Source: Erythrobacter sp. (lineage in GTDB: Bacteria; Pseudomonadota; Alphaproteobacteria; Sphingomonadales; Sphingomonadaceae). From it: a stretch of DNA of 64,000 nt. Location: positions 1 to 64,000 of the forward strand of contig JAHEAV010000007.1 in assembly GCA_024642565.1 (NCBI GenBank). Reading direction: 5' to 3'. Below, piece after piece: positions 17,905-26,264 of the stretch. The position numbers and the translations under genes were made by a program. How positions within the stretch are numbered: the first letter of the stretch is position 1; each line of letters begins with the position of its first letter. The notes under the pieces were generated by a model. The model worked only from the letters and a program-made list of their open reading frames with translations, was not told where the DNA came from and searched no databases.

Positions 17905-18624
17905 TTATCCTTCCTGCGACAAATTTGTGCCATCACGGGTAATTCGTCCGTCATCCAGCGTGAGGATGCGGTCGGCCAAGTCAAAAATTCGGTTGTCATG
18001 GGTAACGATGATGACCGAACGGTTCTCCGCCACGGCCACTTCGCGCAGCAAATCCATTACCCGGCGCCCGGAACGTGCGTCCAGCGCCGCGGTCGGCTCA
18101 TCGCATACCACCAGCCGCGGCCCATGGACCAGCGCGCGGGCGATGGCGACACGCTGCTGCTGTCCGCCTGAAAGCGTGGAGGGCAGCTTGCCCGCCTGAT
18201 CGGCAATATTGAGCTTCTCCAACATGTCGCAGGCGATCTCGCGCGCTTCGCTGCGCTTCATGCCCCTTGCCATCAGCGGGACTGCGGCGTTGGATGCCGC
18301 ATCGATCGTCGGGATCAAATTATATTGCTGGAAAATGAAGCCGATGTTGGCGAGGCGGAATTTGACCAATTCCGTGTCATCCAATGCATAGATGTCCTGA
18401 CCAAAAACGTGCACTTCCCCGATAGTGGGCCACAGGATTCCCGCGATGATTGAAATCAGCGTGGTCTTCCCGGATCCGGATTCGCCAACCAGATAGGTCA
18501 GTTCTCCCGATTGCACATCGATATCGATGTCGTGCAGGACCCGGATCGTGTTTTGCCCCGCCTGAAAATCGCGCGAGACATTGCGAACCCTTATCGCAAC
18601 CTTGCTGTCCACCGCGCCGATCAT
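17905..18624 (-). CDS. ABC transporter ATP-binding protein (MacB/DevA/LolD-like)
   Basis: A 239-aa nucleotide-binding subunit with Walker A GESGSGKTT, Q-loop NIGFIFQQYNLIP, ABC signature LSGGQQQRVAIARAL, Walker B RLVVCDEPTAALD and switch His in VTHD. This belongs to the LolD/MacB/DevA class that energises lipoprotein, macrolide or glycolipid export. The track ORF is longer, but the ATG at 18624 overlaps the permease stop by 4 bp (ATGA), which fits translational coupling. It works with the permease upstream and the adaptor downstream. Confidence 0.93.
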   Translation of the reverse strand: MIGAVDSKVAIRVRNVSRDFQAGQNTIRVLHDIDIDVQSGELTYLVGESGSGKTTLISIIAGILWPTIGEVHVFGQDIYALDDTELVKFRLANIGFIFQQYNLIPTIDAASNAAVPLMARGMKRSEAREIACDMLEKLNIADQAGKLPSTLSGGQQQRVAIARALVHGPRLVVCDEPTAALDARSGRRVMDLLREVAVAENRSVIIVTHDNRIFDLADRILTLDDGRITRDGTNLSQEG

Positions 18625-19760
18625 CGGAAAACCTCCGCCGGTTCGGTCTTCATGACGCTGCGCAGCGCCAGCCAGCCGGTCATTGCCAGAATGATGATGA
18701 CCGGGATCAGGCAGATCAAGGGTATCTGCCAAGGCGAATAGAAGCCCTTGAATTCGGGTTTGATTTTCTCAAACCAGTAAATAAACACCACGGATCCAAG
18801 GATGCCGAAGGCATAACCGATCGAGCCGACTATGGCGGCCTGAGTCGCAACCATGCCGGCAATCTTGCGGTTGGTAACGCCGATGGCCTTCAGGGCGCCA
18901 AATTGTTTGATATTGTCGCGAATGAAAAGACTGAAGGTCAAACCGACGATCGCGACGCCGACAATAAATCCCAGCGCAACAGTAATCCCGAAATTGAACG
19001 GAATGCCGGTATTGGCAATCACGAACATGATCCCGTCATACGCAAATTCGTCGCGCGTGCGGGTTTTCCAACCCGTCTGATCGGCGATCCTTTTGGCCAG
19101 CACTTCCGGTGTTACGCCGTCTTGAGCGCGCGCCAGCACAAAGCTCAGCCGGTTTCGCGTGCCCGGGACATAGGAAAGTGCGCGCGAATAACGCGTGTAG
19201 AGAAACACCTGACTGGTAAATGTGGGTGTGGCATCGACCACGCCGCGAATGATCGCGCGCTGGTCGTTCATTTCCAACCGCTGGCCCACGGGATTGACCC
19301 CGACGCCAAACATTCTCCCGGCGCCAACATCGTCAATGATAACCGCATCGGGTTCTGCCAGAACGCTGGCAGTGCCATAGACCATCTTGTGTGGCAGGCC
19401 GATTAGCGTGGTATCGTCAACTCCGACAATTGCCACGCCTTCAAGATCGCCATCGGCTGAGCGAACTGAGGCTGCGGACCTGAGATGTGGCACCGCCCAG
19501 GCAACCCCGGGCACGGAGCGGACTTCGTCCAACGCGGTTTCTGGCATGGCGAAGTTGACTTCGGGTGTGCGGGTAACCGGATCCATTACCCATACATCGG
19601 CTGAATATTCATTGTAGACAGCATTGGCGCCGCGCTGCACCAGATTGACCAGAATGGTCATCTGCTGGGCAATCAACAGCGTCGAAAAGGCGATGCCGAA
19701 CACCAGCCCATAGAATTTCGTCCGGTCGCCAGTAAGCATCCGGATCGCGATCCAGTTCAT
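18621..19760 (-). CDS. ABC transporter permease (DevC/FtsX-like)
   Basis: A 379-aa inner-membrane subunit with one N-terminal helix (FYGLVFGIAFSTLLIAQQ), a periplasmic MacB-like domain of about 220 aa, and three C-terminal helices in an FtsX domain that includes IKQFGALKAIGVTNRKI. This is the DevC/MacB topology. The start at 19760 is chosen because GGAGGG lies 7 bp upstream; the track ATG 21 bp earlier has no such site. It is the first gene of the exporter operon. The cargo is not shown by sequence; DevBCA relatives export glycolipids and MacB relatives export small amphiphiles or peptides. Confidence 0.9.
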   Translation of the reverse strand: MNWIAIRMLTGDRTKFYGLVFGIAFSTLLIAQQMTILVNLVQRGANAVYNEYSADVWVMDPVTRTPEVNFAMPETALDEVRSVPGVAWAVPHLRSAASVRSADGDLEGVAIVGVDDTTLIGLPHKMVYGTASVLAEPDAVIIDDVGAGRMFGVGVNPVGQRLEMNDQRAIIRGVVDATPTFTSQVFLYTRYSRALSYVPGTRNRLSFVLARAQDGVTPEVLAKRIADQTGWKTRTRDEFAYDGIMFVIANTGIPFNFGITVALGFIVGVAIVGLTFSLFIRDNIKQFGALKAIGVTNRKIAGMVATQAAIVGSIGYAFGILGSVVFIYWFEKIKPEFKGFYSPWQIPLICLIPVIIILAMTGWLALRSVMKTEPAEVFR

Positions 19761-20084
19761 TGCAAACCCTCCGGCGCCCAACTGAACCGACCTGCCGGAA
19801 CCGTTGAAACGCCCATCCCTGATTGTCGCGCGCGACCGATTGTGTTCTTGAAAATGTGCGACAACTGAGACTCGATAGCGAATCCACCTCCTATGTCAAA
19901 GGGATAAGCTTAGCTCTGAAAGTGAGCCTGCTGCGGCGCGCGCGAATGGCTGCCGGCACAATCTGCCCTGCCAGAGTGCGCTTTCAGCCGGGTAGAACGG
20001 CCCAATTGTTCACCCTTGCCGCGTTAGCTTGCCATTCACTTTGTTGTCCCCATATTGTCACCACATGAAAGGACGGATTCGTCG
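19761..20084. other. Intergenic region between ABC exporter operon and ftsH
   Basis: 324 bp with divergent genes on either side. It holds the GGAGGG ribosome site of the permease gene at its left edge and the heat-shock-like promoter of ftsH at 20028-20056. The short ORF at 19823-20068 has no ribosome site or protein-like composition, and I treat it as chance. I see nothing else. Confidence 0.5.
20028..20056 (+). promoter_or_regulatory. Sigma-32 (RpoH)-type promoter of ftsH
   Basis: CTTGCC at 20028-20033, 14 bp, then CCCCATATT at 20048-20056. This fits the RpoH consensus (CTTG, 13-17 bp, CCCCATnT). Predicted start of transcription is near 20063, about 20 nt before the ftsH ATG. FtsH is a known heat-shock gene in proteobacteria. 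Confidence 0.65.
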
Positions 20085-22031
20085 ATGAATGATGACAAGG
20101 AACCGCAGCTGCCCAACCCCTGGCTGAAGAGCCTATTGGTATGGGGAGGAATTTTCCTCGCACTGCTGATGGTGGTGACAATGTTCAGCAATGTTTCTCA
20201 GCCAGCGGGGACCGAGATCGCCTATTCCGACTTCCGCGCCAAGGTTGCGGAAGGCAGCGTGCAAAAAGCGCAAATCGGGTCCGATGTGATCATGGGTACG
20301 CTTAAGAACGGTGATCAATTCACGACTATTCCGGTCGAAGGCGATACGCAGTTGACCCGGCTCCTTGATGAAAAGGGCGTGCAGTATACCGGCACCGCCC
20401 CTGAGCGGACGAACATGCTGCTCTATCTTCTGATCAATGCACTGCCATTCGTTTTGATTCTCGGCATTGCTTTCTTCGCGCTGCGCCAGGTGCAAAAGGG
20501 CGGCGGGGGCGGCGCAATGGGTTTTGGCAAGTCCAAGGCCAAGATGCTCACTGAAAAGCAGGGCCGTGTCACGTTTGAGGATGTCGCCGGGATCGATGAA
20601 GCCCGCGAAGAATTGGAAGAGATCGTCGAATTCCTGCGTGACCCGCAGCGCTTTTCAAAACTGGGCGGCCAGATTCCCAAGGGTGCGCTTCTGGTTGGAT
20701 CGCCCGGTACCGGCAAGACGCTGCTCGCGCGCGCCATTGCGGGCGAGGCAGGCGTGCCGTTCTTCACCATTTCTGGTTCGGATTTCGTGGAAATGTTCGT
20801 CGGCGTCGGTGCAAGCCGGGTGCGTGATATGTTCGAACAGGCAAAGAAAAACGCACCCTGCATAGTTTTCATCGATGAAATCGACGCCGTCGGTCGCCAC
20901 CGTGGTCACGGCCTTGGTAATTCGAATGACGAACGCGAACAGACATTGAACCAGCTGCTGGTCGAAATGGACGGTTTTGAGGCCAATGAGGGCATAATTA
21001 TCATTGCCGCCACCAACCGACCCGACGTGCTCGATCCGGCACTGCTCAGGCCCGGCCGGTTTGATCGGCAGGTCGTGGTTCCGATCCCTGATATTGACGG
21101 CCGCGAGAAAATTCTCGGCGTGCACATGAAGAAGGTGCCACTCGCGCCCGACGTCAATTCGCGCACGATCGCGCGCGGGACGCCCGGATTTTCCGGGGCC
21201 GATCTGGCGAATCTGGTGAATGAAGCTGCACTGCTGGCGGCGCGTCGTAACAAGCGTTTGGTGGCGATGCAGGAATTCGAAGACGCCAAGGACAAGGTGA
21301 TGATGGGCACCGAACGGCGCAGCATGGTCATGACCGACGATGAGAAGAAGATGACGGCCTATCACGAGGCTGGCCATGCGCTGGTTTCGGTCAACGAAGC
21401 GGCTTCGGATCCAATTCACAAGGCCACCATCATCCCGCGCGGCCGCGCGCTTGGCATGGTCATGCGCCTGCCCGAACGGGACAATTACTCCTATCACCGC
21501 GACAAGATGCACGCCAATCTGGCAGTCAGCATGGGTGGCCGTGTGGCTGAAGAACTAATCTTCGGTCACGACAAGGTGTCCTCAGGCGCATCGTCCGACA
21601 TTCAGTATGCGACCGATCTCGCCCGCAATATGGTCACCAAGTGGGGCATGTCCGACAAGCTTGGCCCATTGCAGTACGAAGCCAGCCAGGAAGGTTATCT
21701 CGGCATGGGCCAGACCCAACGCACCATGGCGGGTGCCGAAACCAACAAGCTGATCGATACCGAGATCCGTGAACTTGTCGATAATGCCCACAAGCGGGCC
21801 ACTGAGATTCTGACCAAGCAGGAAGACAGGTTGCATCTCATCGCGCAGGCGATGCTCGAATATGAGACATTGACCGGCGAAGAGATTGATCAGCTGCTTG
21901 AACATGGCAAGATCGACCGGCCCGATGCGCCAAAGGGCACAGCGGTACCAAGGCCCTTGCACGGTTCCAACGTACCCAAGGCAGGCAAGAAATTCGGGGG
22001 TTCAGGAGATACGGCGACGCAGGGGGCATAA
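20085..22031 (+). CDS. ftsH: ATP-dependent zinc metalloprotease FtsH
   Basis: A 648-aa inner-membrane AAA+ protease that degrades misfolded membrane proteins and regulators such as RpoH. Two membrane helices lie near residues 12-32 and 105-125, followed by a KGGGGG linker. The AAA domain has Walker [12 protein letters not shown], Walker [13 protein letters not shown] and the second region of homology [20 protein letters not shown]. The protease zinc site is HEAGH, with the third ligand further on. The start at 20085 follows AAAGGACGG; the track start 30 bp upstream would lie in the leader. Controlled by the RpoH-type promoter just upstream. Confidence 0.98.
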   Translation: MNDDKEPQLPNPWLKSLLVWGGIFLALLMVVTMFSNVSQPAGTEIAYSDFRAKVAEGSVQKAQIGSDVIMGTLKNGDQFTTIPVEGDTQLTRLLDEKGVQYTGTAPERTNMLLYLLINALPFVLILGIAFFALRQVQKGGGGGAMGFGKSKAKMLTEKQGRVTFEDVAGIDEAREELEEIVEFLRDPQRFSKLGGQIPKGALLVGSPGTGKTLLARAIAGEAGVPFFTISGSDFVEMFVGVGASRVRDMFEQAKKNAPCIVFIDEIDAVGRHRGHGLGNSNDEREQTLNQLLVEMDGFEANEGIIIIAATNRPDVLDPALLRPGRFDRQVVVPIPDIDGREKILGVHMKKVPLAPDVNSRTIARGTPGFSGADLANLVNEAALLAARRNKRLVAMQEFEDAKDKVMMGTERRSMVMTDDEKKMTAYHEAGHALVSVNEAASDPIHKATIIPRGRALGMVMRLPERDNYSYHRDKMHANLAVSMGGRVAEELIFGHDKVSSGASSDIQYATDLARNMVTKWGMSDKLGPLQYEASQEGYLGMGQTQRTMAGAETNKLIDTEIRELVDNAHKRATEILTKQEDRLHLIAQAMLEYETLTGEEIDQLLEHGKIDRPDAPKGTAVPRPLHGSNVPKAGKKFGGSGDTATQGA

Positions 22032-22105
22032 GCACCTGTATTAACTTGCCATTCACATCGTCAGGCGCAATCGGCTTCCTGCATATTTTGGGAAGCTGAT
22101 TGAAC

Positions 22106-22480
22106 ATGAAAAGTAGCCTTGCCGCTTTGCTTGCGTGCGTTGTCTTGGCATCACCTGGTCTTGCGAAAGACGGGGACATGACCGTTGCGGCGTTCCTCGA
22201 CAAGGCCGAAAAGCTTGAGGCTAAGGGCGCGATGGCTTTGTTTTCATCAGACTTGAAAATCCTCAAGTCAGAAATGGCATCCGCCGGGATGAGCTACAGA
22301 AGTCGGATCGATGGCGACAAGGCTGCTGGGCGCAAACCACATAGCTGCCCGCCGGAAAAAATCGCGATGAAATCCGATGATCTCATGAAGGACCTGAAGG
22401 CTATTCCGCCAGAGCGACGGACAACCCTTCCGGTCCGGGATGCCTTTGTCGAAATGATGAAGAAGAAATATCCCTGTTAG
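22106..22480 (+). CDS. Small secreted protein, Rap1a/Tai-like
   Basis: A 124-aa protein with a signal peptide (SSLAALLACVVLASPGLA). The mature part has HSCPPEKIAM and ends MKKKYPC; a mid-chain CxP and a terminal aromatic-P-C, separated by an amphipathic helix pattern, is the pattern of Rap1a/Tai immunity-like proteins, where the two cysteines pair. The match is by eye and only moderate. The ATG at 22106 is preferred over the TTG at 22100 because GGAAGC is better spaced. No effector gene lies beside it, so a role in toxin immunity cannot be claimed. Confidence 0.6.
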   Translation: MKSSLAALLACVVLASPGLAKDGDMTVAAFLDKAEKLEAKGAMALFSSDLKILKSEMASAGMSYRSRIDGDKAAGRKPHSCPPEKIAMKSDDLMKDLKAIPPERRTTLPVRDAFVEMMKKKYPC

Positions 22481-22538
22481 GCGCTGACGGAGCATCTTTG
22501 AAATTGTCGCGGGCGCGCATGGATCTGGTCTCTACCTC

Positions 22539-23603
22539 CTAGAAGGCCCCGATCACCACCAGCAGTTGCAGGAATAATACCAGGATCACGCAAACGCAGA
22601 TCAGCAGTACAATTACCCTCCAGCCAGCTGAGAACCGCGACAAGGCATATCCGACGCGGAGCTGCTTATACATATGGAGCGGCGGAATCAGCATCGCTGC
22701 CAGACCTATCGCGGCGCTAGAAACACCAAGAACTCCCATCACCGAAAGCGCCACGAACAGCAGCGACATAAAGGCCAGTGAGTAGGTCACAAAGATCGCG
22801 TGGTCATAAGCCTTGTACTGGCGCCGCCAGAAAAACATCAGCCACACAAATGGGATCGAAAGCGGAATCAGAAGCCAGGAAAATTTGTAGCTGTTTGCCT
22901 GGAGCTTGTAGAGCATTAACTCTGGGTGCTTACGCCATTTGTCCAGCCCTTTGTCGAGCCAGTCCCAGCCGGATTTGTCCAGGCTAAGCTTGTTTGTGCC
23001 GCTATCTCCGAGAACAAAGGTCTGTGTCCCTTCGAGCGCCCGCACCGTTGCCTCGTCCTCCTTTACCGCTTGTTCGGCGCGCGCAAATTCTTCGCTTCCC
23101 ACGGGCGCCTGTGCAAGTGCCTTCCGATCGGTTTCCAGCGCTGTTTGCGCCTCGGTCTTTGCTTTCGCCAGACCCTTCTCCATTTGCGGCGGTGCCTCGA
23201 TGTCTGTGGGTGCGGTGATCCCAACCGCCTGAAAAACCGCGAACATCAGAAAGACGGCGAACAGGAACAGCGCCATGGGAGAAACGAAACGGGCACGCTC
23301 GCCTGCGATATAGCGGCGGGTAAGCGCACCGGGGCGGAAAAACAGCATTGGCAAGGTGTGCCAAATCTTGCCTTCGAAATGCAGTGCGCCATGCAAAAGG
23401 TCGTGCAGGAATGCACCGATGGTACGATGAATACGCGCAGGCTGGCCGCAATTGTGGCAATAAGGGCCAATCATTGCCGCGTCGCAATTCAGGCAGACGG
23501 CATCCGGTGATATTCCGTTTCCCTCACCGGATTTTGGTTCGATAGCCCGAGCATAGAGGCCCCCTTCGGTAAGGGTTCCGACTGCCTCCGTAATATCGCT
23601 CAT
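22539..23603 (-). CDS. DUF3667 membrane protein with N-terminal zinc ribbon
   Basis: A 354-aa protein. A zinc-ribbon, CLNCDAAMIGPYCHNCGQ, is followed by the conserved HRTIGAFLHDLLHGALHFEGKIW segment and FRPGALTRRYIAGERARFVSP, the DUF3667 signature. A membrane helix follows (about 115-135), then a charged coiled-coil loop of about 110 aa, and three or four C-terminal helices. Function is unknown. The ORF track starts 123 codons earlier, inside the ParA gene; the ATG at 23603 is the natural start. It is 52 bp downstream of the orphan ParA gene, on the same strand. Confidence 0.85.
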   Translation of the reverse strand: MSDITEAVGTLTEGGLYARAIEPKSGEGNGISPDAVCLNCDAAMIGPYCHNCGQPARIHRTIGAFLHDLLHGALHFEGKIWHTLPMLFFRPGALTRRYIAGERARFVSPMALFLFAVFLMFAVFQAVGITAPTDIEAPPQMEKGLAKAKTEAQTALETDRKALAQAPVGSEEFARAEQAVKEDEATVRALEGTQTFVLGDSGTNKLSLDKSGWDWLDKGLDKWRKHPELMLYKLQANSYKFSWLLIPLSIPFVWLMFFWRRQYKAYDHAIFVTYSLAFMSLLFVALSVMGVLGVSSAAIGLAAMLIPPLHMYKQLRVGYALSRFSAGWRVIVLLICVCVILVLFLQLLVVIGAF

Positions 23604-23655
23604 CGCGCCACCATATCGCCAGTCTATCGCGCATCGGAGATCGGGTCGAGAGGGT

Positions 23656-24399
23656 TCAGTTTTTTCGCGAAGCGAGCTTGCGTTCGATTGCGGTCCATAA
23701 TTGCTGCAGGCCGCGGGCCGAAGGCGACCTTGGTGCGAAGACGCCAACAGGCTGCCGGCGCACTGCACATTGCTCGATCGCGCTCGACAGTGGGATTGCC
23801 GGCCAGTCCGGATTGGCCACACGCGCTGCGCAGTGCAGTTTGCGGCGCATATCCAGCATAGACAATACCGGCAGGATCGGCGGGTGAGGCTTTCCGTCAC
23901 TACTTGCCCGCACTTCATCCACGACGATCTCGAAGGCGCGCGCTGAAAGTGGAGAAGGCGGCAACGGCACAATTACCAGATCGGCAGCGCGCATGACCTG
24001 TGCGCTCACTTCGTTCAGCACAGGAGGACAATCGATAATTATCCGTTCGTAATCGCGGGATAGTTGCCCGGCTAACTTCGCCAATCGCTTGCGCTTTCCT
24101 ATTGCGAGCAGCTGGCTGTCCAAGGCGCGCAAGCTGTCATCGGCGGGCAGCAGGTCGAGGTTGGGGTAGGCTGTGTGTTGGATCAGCTTGGCCGGTTCGC
24201 GTTCTCTGGCAAAAATACTGTCCGCGGTGCGTTTGGGCTTGGGGTCGATCCCCAACAGAAAACCGGCGCCGCCCGCCGCATCAAGATCCCAAAGCAACGT
24301 ACGCCGGCAGGAAATGTTCGCGGCGCACCACGCCATATTGGCCGCCAGCGTTGTCTTTCCTACCCCGCCCTTGATGCTGTAGACTGCAACGACCGCCAT
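23656..24399 (-). CDS. Orphan ParA/MinD-family ATPase
   Basis: A 247-aa ATPase with the deviant Walker A SIKGGVGKTT, then LWDLDAAGGAG and IIDCPPVLNE (Walker B). This is the fold used for plasmid or chromosome partition, flagellar or chemoreceptor placement, and related positioning. No ParB, MinC or FlhF gene adjoins it, so it is an orphan ParA whose cargo is unknown. The nearest partner is the DUF3667 membrane protein downstream in the same direction. Length and start (MAVVAVYSIKGG) are normal. Confidence 0.88.
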   Translation of the reverse strand: MAVVAVYSIKGGVGKTTLAANMAWCAANISCRRTLLWDLDAAGGAGFLLGIDPKPKRTADSIFAREREPAKLIQHTAYPNLDLLPADDSLRALDSQLLAIGKRKRLAKLAGQLSRDYERIIIDCPPVLNEVSAQVMRAADLVIVPLPPSPLSARAFEIVVDEVRASSDGKPHPPILPVLSMLDMRRKLHCAARVANPDWPAIPLSSAIEQCAVRRQPVGVFAPRSPSARGLQQLWTAIERKLASRKN

Positions 24400-24504
24400 A
24401 CGAAGCTCATCATCTCCTGAATGTTTCGATACATCCGTGTCGCGCGATGGTCAGCTTTCCTCTGGGGCTTGTAAAGGCCTGCCTTGATCCTTTGCCAAAA
24501 AGCA

Positions 24505-24534
24505 AAGGGGCCGCTCCCGAAGGAACGGCCCCTT
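24505..24534 (-). terminator. Intrinsic terminator of rpoZ with UUCG tetraloop
   Basis: On the minus strand AAGGGGCCG pairs with CGGCCCCTT over 9 bp. The apex can extend to TCC-TTCG-GGA, a stable UUCG loop. TTTGCTTTTT follows. It lies 38 bp beyond the rpoZ stop. Confidence 0.8.
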
Positions 24535-24571
24535 GTTTCGTCCTGCGCGGGGAACCGCGCGGTCAGATAGT

Positions 24572-24916
24572 TTAACCGTCGTAATCCGATCCAATGGAAG
24601 TCGAGCGTGCCGGGGCCGAAGCGGTGATCCGCATGGCTTCGGCAGACTGGCTGAGCGAACCGATCTCATCCGCATCATCATCATCGTCAGGCAGAATTTT
24701 CTGCAAGCCTGTGACAACGCTTTCCATCAGATACTTGGGCTTGACGGTCTGTTCCGCGATTTCGCGCAACGCAACGACCGGATTTTTGTCCCGATCACGG
24801 TCAATGGTCAGTTCGGCACCGCCCGAAATCTCGCGCGCACGCTGTGCGGCAAGTAAAACCAGATCGAACCGGTTGGGGATCTTGTCGATGCAATCTTCGA
24901 CTGTAACGCGCGCCAT
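24572..24916 (-). CDS. rpoZ: RNA polymerase omega subunit
   Basis: A 114-aa omega subunit that helps assemble RNA polymerase by clamping the beta-prime chain. [20 protein letters not shown] and [13 protein letters not shown] are near-invariant in alphaproteobacteria. The C-terminus has an acidic run (PDDDDDADE) and a variable tail, common in this group. The ATG at 24916 is preceded by GGAGTGCCCC. It is a single gene ended by a strong terminator. Confidence 0.97.
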   Translation of the reverse strand: MARVTVEDCIDKIPNRFDLVLLAAQRAREISGGAELTIDRDRDKNPVVALREIAEQTVKPKYLMESVVTGLQKILPDDDDDADEIGSLSQSAEAMRITASAPARSTSIGSDYDG

Positions 24917-25070
24917 GGGGCACTCCGATAAACAAATGTTTCAGGAAAGGCGCGGCCCTAAGCAGAAGCCCCGCGGGAGTCAAGAAAATGCGTGGTTTGA
25001 CCTGTCATGAAGAGTGCCGCCAAGGACAAGGCTTGCCCGCATTGGATTGCACCGCCAAAACAGGACTCGC

Positions 25071-26243
25071 ATGACCGATGAATTAGCCCCGTTCGCTTAT
25101 CGCGACCCGGCGCCTTTGGCACTTTCGGCTGCCGGGCACGAATTGCGAATTTATCCGGCTGGGGCCGATCGGCTCGAAGCCCTTTTGTCCATGATCGCAG
25201 CGGCTGAAAAATCGTTGCAGATCGTCTATTACATCTTTCAGTCCGATGTGTCGGGAACCAGAGTGCGCGATGCGTTGGTTGCCGCGGCGCGGCGCGGGGT
25301 GAAGGTGCATTTGCTGGTCGACCGTTTCGGCAGCGATGCGCCTGACAGCTTCTTCGCACCCATTGTCGATCATGGCGGGCGCTATGCTGCGTTCAGCCCG
25401 CGCTGGAATGTCAGTTACCTGATCCGCAACCATCAGAAGTTTGTGATTGCGGATGGGGCGCGGGTAATGCTTGGCGGGGCCAATGTCTCCGATCCTTATT
25501 TTGCGCCGCCAGCTGAAAATGGCTGGTGCGATCTGGGTGTTGCGATCGAAGGGCCAGTGGCGGCAGATTTCCAGCGTTGGTTCGTTCAACTTGCCGACTG
25601 GACTGATAAGCCCAAATCGCAATTTCTGGCGATCCGAGACATGGTTCGTGAATGGGAGCCCGGTACGGGGCCAGTGCGGCTGATGTTGGGTGGCCCCACG
25701 CGCGTTCCCAGCAGTTGGGCACGGCAGGTAAAGAGGGATCTGACGCAGGCATCGCGGCTTGATCTTGTAATGGCCTATTTTTCGCCCCCGCGCAGCTTTC
25801 GCCGGTTGATCCAGCGAATCGCGGAAGGGGGCAGAGCCCGGCTGATCATGGCTGGCAAATCGGACAATGGGGCGACCATCGGCGCCGCGCGCGCACTTTA
25901 CGGGCAATTGCTCCGTTCCGGCGCAAGGATTTACGAATTTCAGCCGTGCAAGCTGCATATGAAGCTGATTGTGGCCGATGACGTGACGTATTTTGGCAGT
26001 GCCAATTTCGATATGCGCTCTATCCGGCTCAATCTGGAATCAATGGTGCGGATCGAAGATGCCGGCCTGGCTGCCGAAATGCGCAAACTGATCGATGGGA
26101 TGGAGGCTGCCTCGGCGGAAATAACCCGGCAGAAGCACCGCCGCGAATCCACCCTGATTCACCAGATTCAGTGGCGAGCAAGCTGGTTTCTGGTTTCAGT
26201 GCTGGATTATACGGTAACGCGGCGGCTCAATCTGGGGATGTAG
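25071..26243 (+). CDS. Phospholipase D-like protein, cardiolipin synthase type
   Basis: A 390-aa protein with two HKD active-site motifs, NHQKFVIADGARVMLGGAN (about residues 123-141) and LHMKLIVADDVTYFGSAN (about 302-319). Two HKD motifs in one chain define the PLD superfamily; length and the YYIFQSDVSGTRVRDAL segment suggest the bacterial cardiolipin-synthase branch, though the usual N-terminal membrane helices are absent. The start at 25071 is preceded by CAGGACTCGC; the track extension adds an unrelated basic stretch. It probably transfers phosphatidyl groups at the inner membrane. It stands alone between rpoZ and dnaB. Confidence 0.88.
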   Translation: MTDELAPFAYRDPAPLALSAAGHELRIYPAGADRLEALLSMIAAAEKSLQIVYYIFQSDVSGTRVRDALVAAARRGVKVHLLVDRFGSDAPDSFFAPIVDHGGRYAAFSPRWNVSYLIRNHQKFVIADGARVMLGGANVSDPYFAPPAENGWCDLGVAIEGPVAADFQRWFVQLADWTDKPKSQFLAIRDMVREWEPGTGPVRLMLGGPTRVPSSWARQVKRDLTQASRLDLVMAYFSPPRSFRRLIQRIAEGGRARLIMAGKSDNGATIGAARALYGQLLRSGARIYEFQPCKLHMKLIVADDVTYFGSANFDMRSIRLNLESMVRIEDAGLAAEMRKLIDGMEAASAEITRQKHRRESTLIHQIQWRASWFLVSVLDYTVTRRLNLGM

Positions 26244-26264
26244 AGCAGGTTATACCCGTTCGCA

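Noticed and set aside
19823-20068. 81-aa plus-strand ORF upstream of ftsH
   Set aside because: No ribosome site, random composition, and it spans the ftsH promoter.
22045-22056. Second copy of CTTGCCATTCAC after ftsH, as another heat-shock promoter
   Set aside because: Identical to the ftsH -35 region, but there is no CCCCAT-like -10 element at the right distance.
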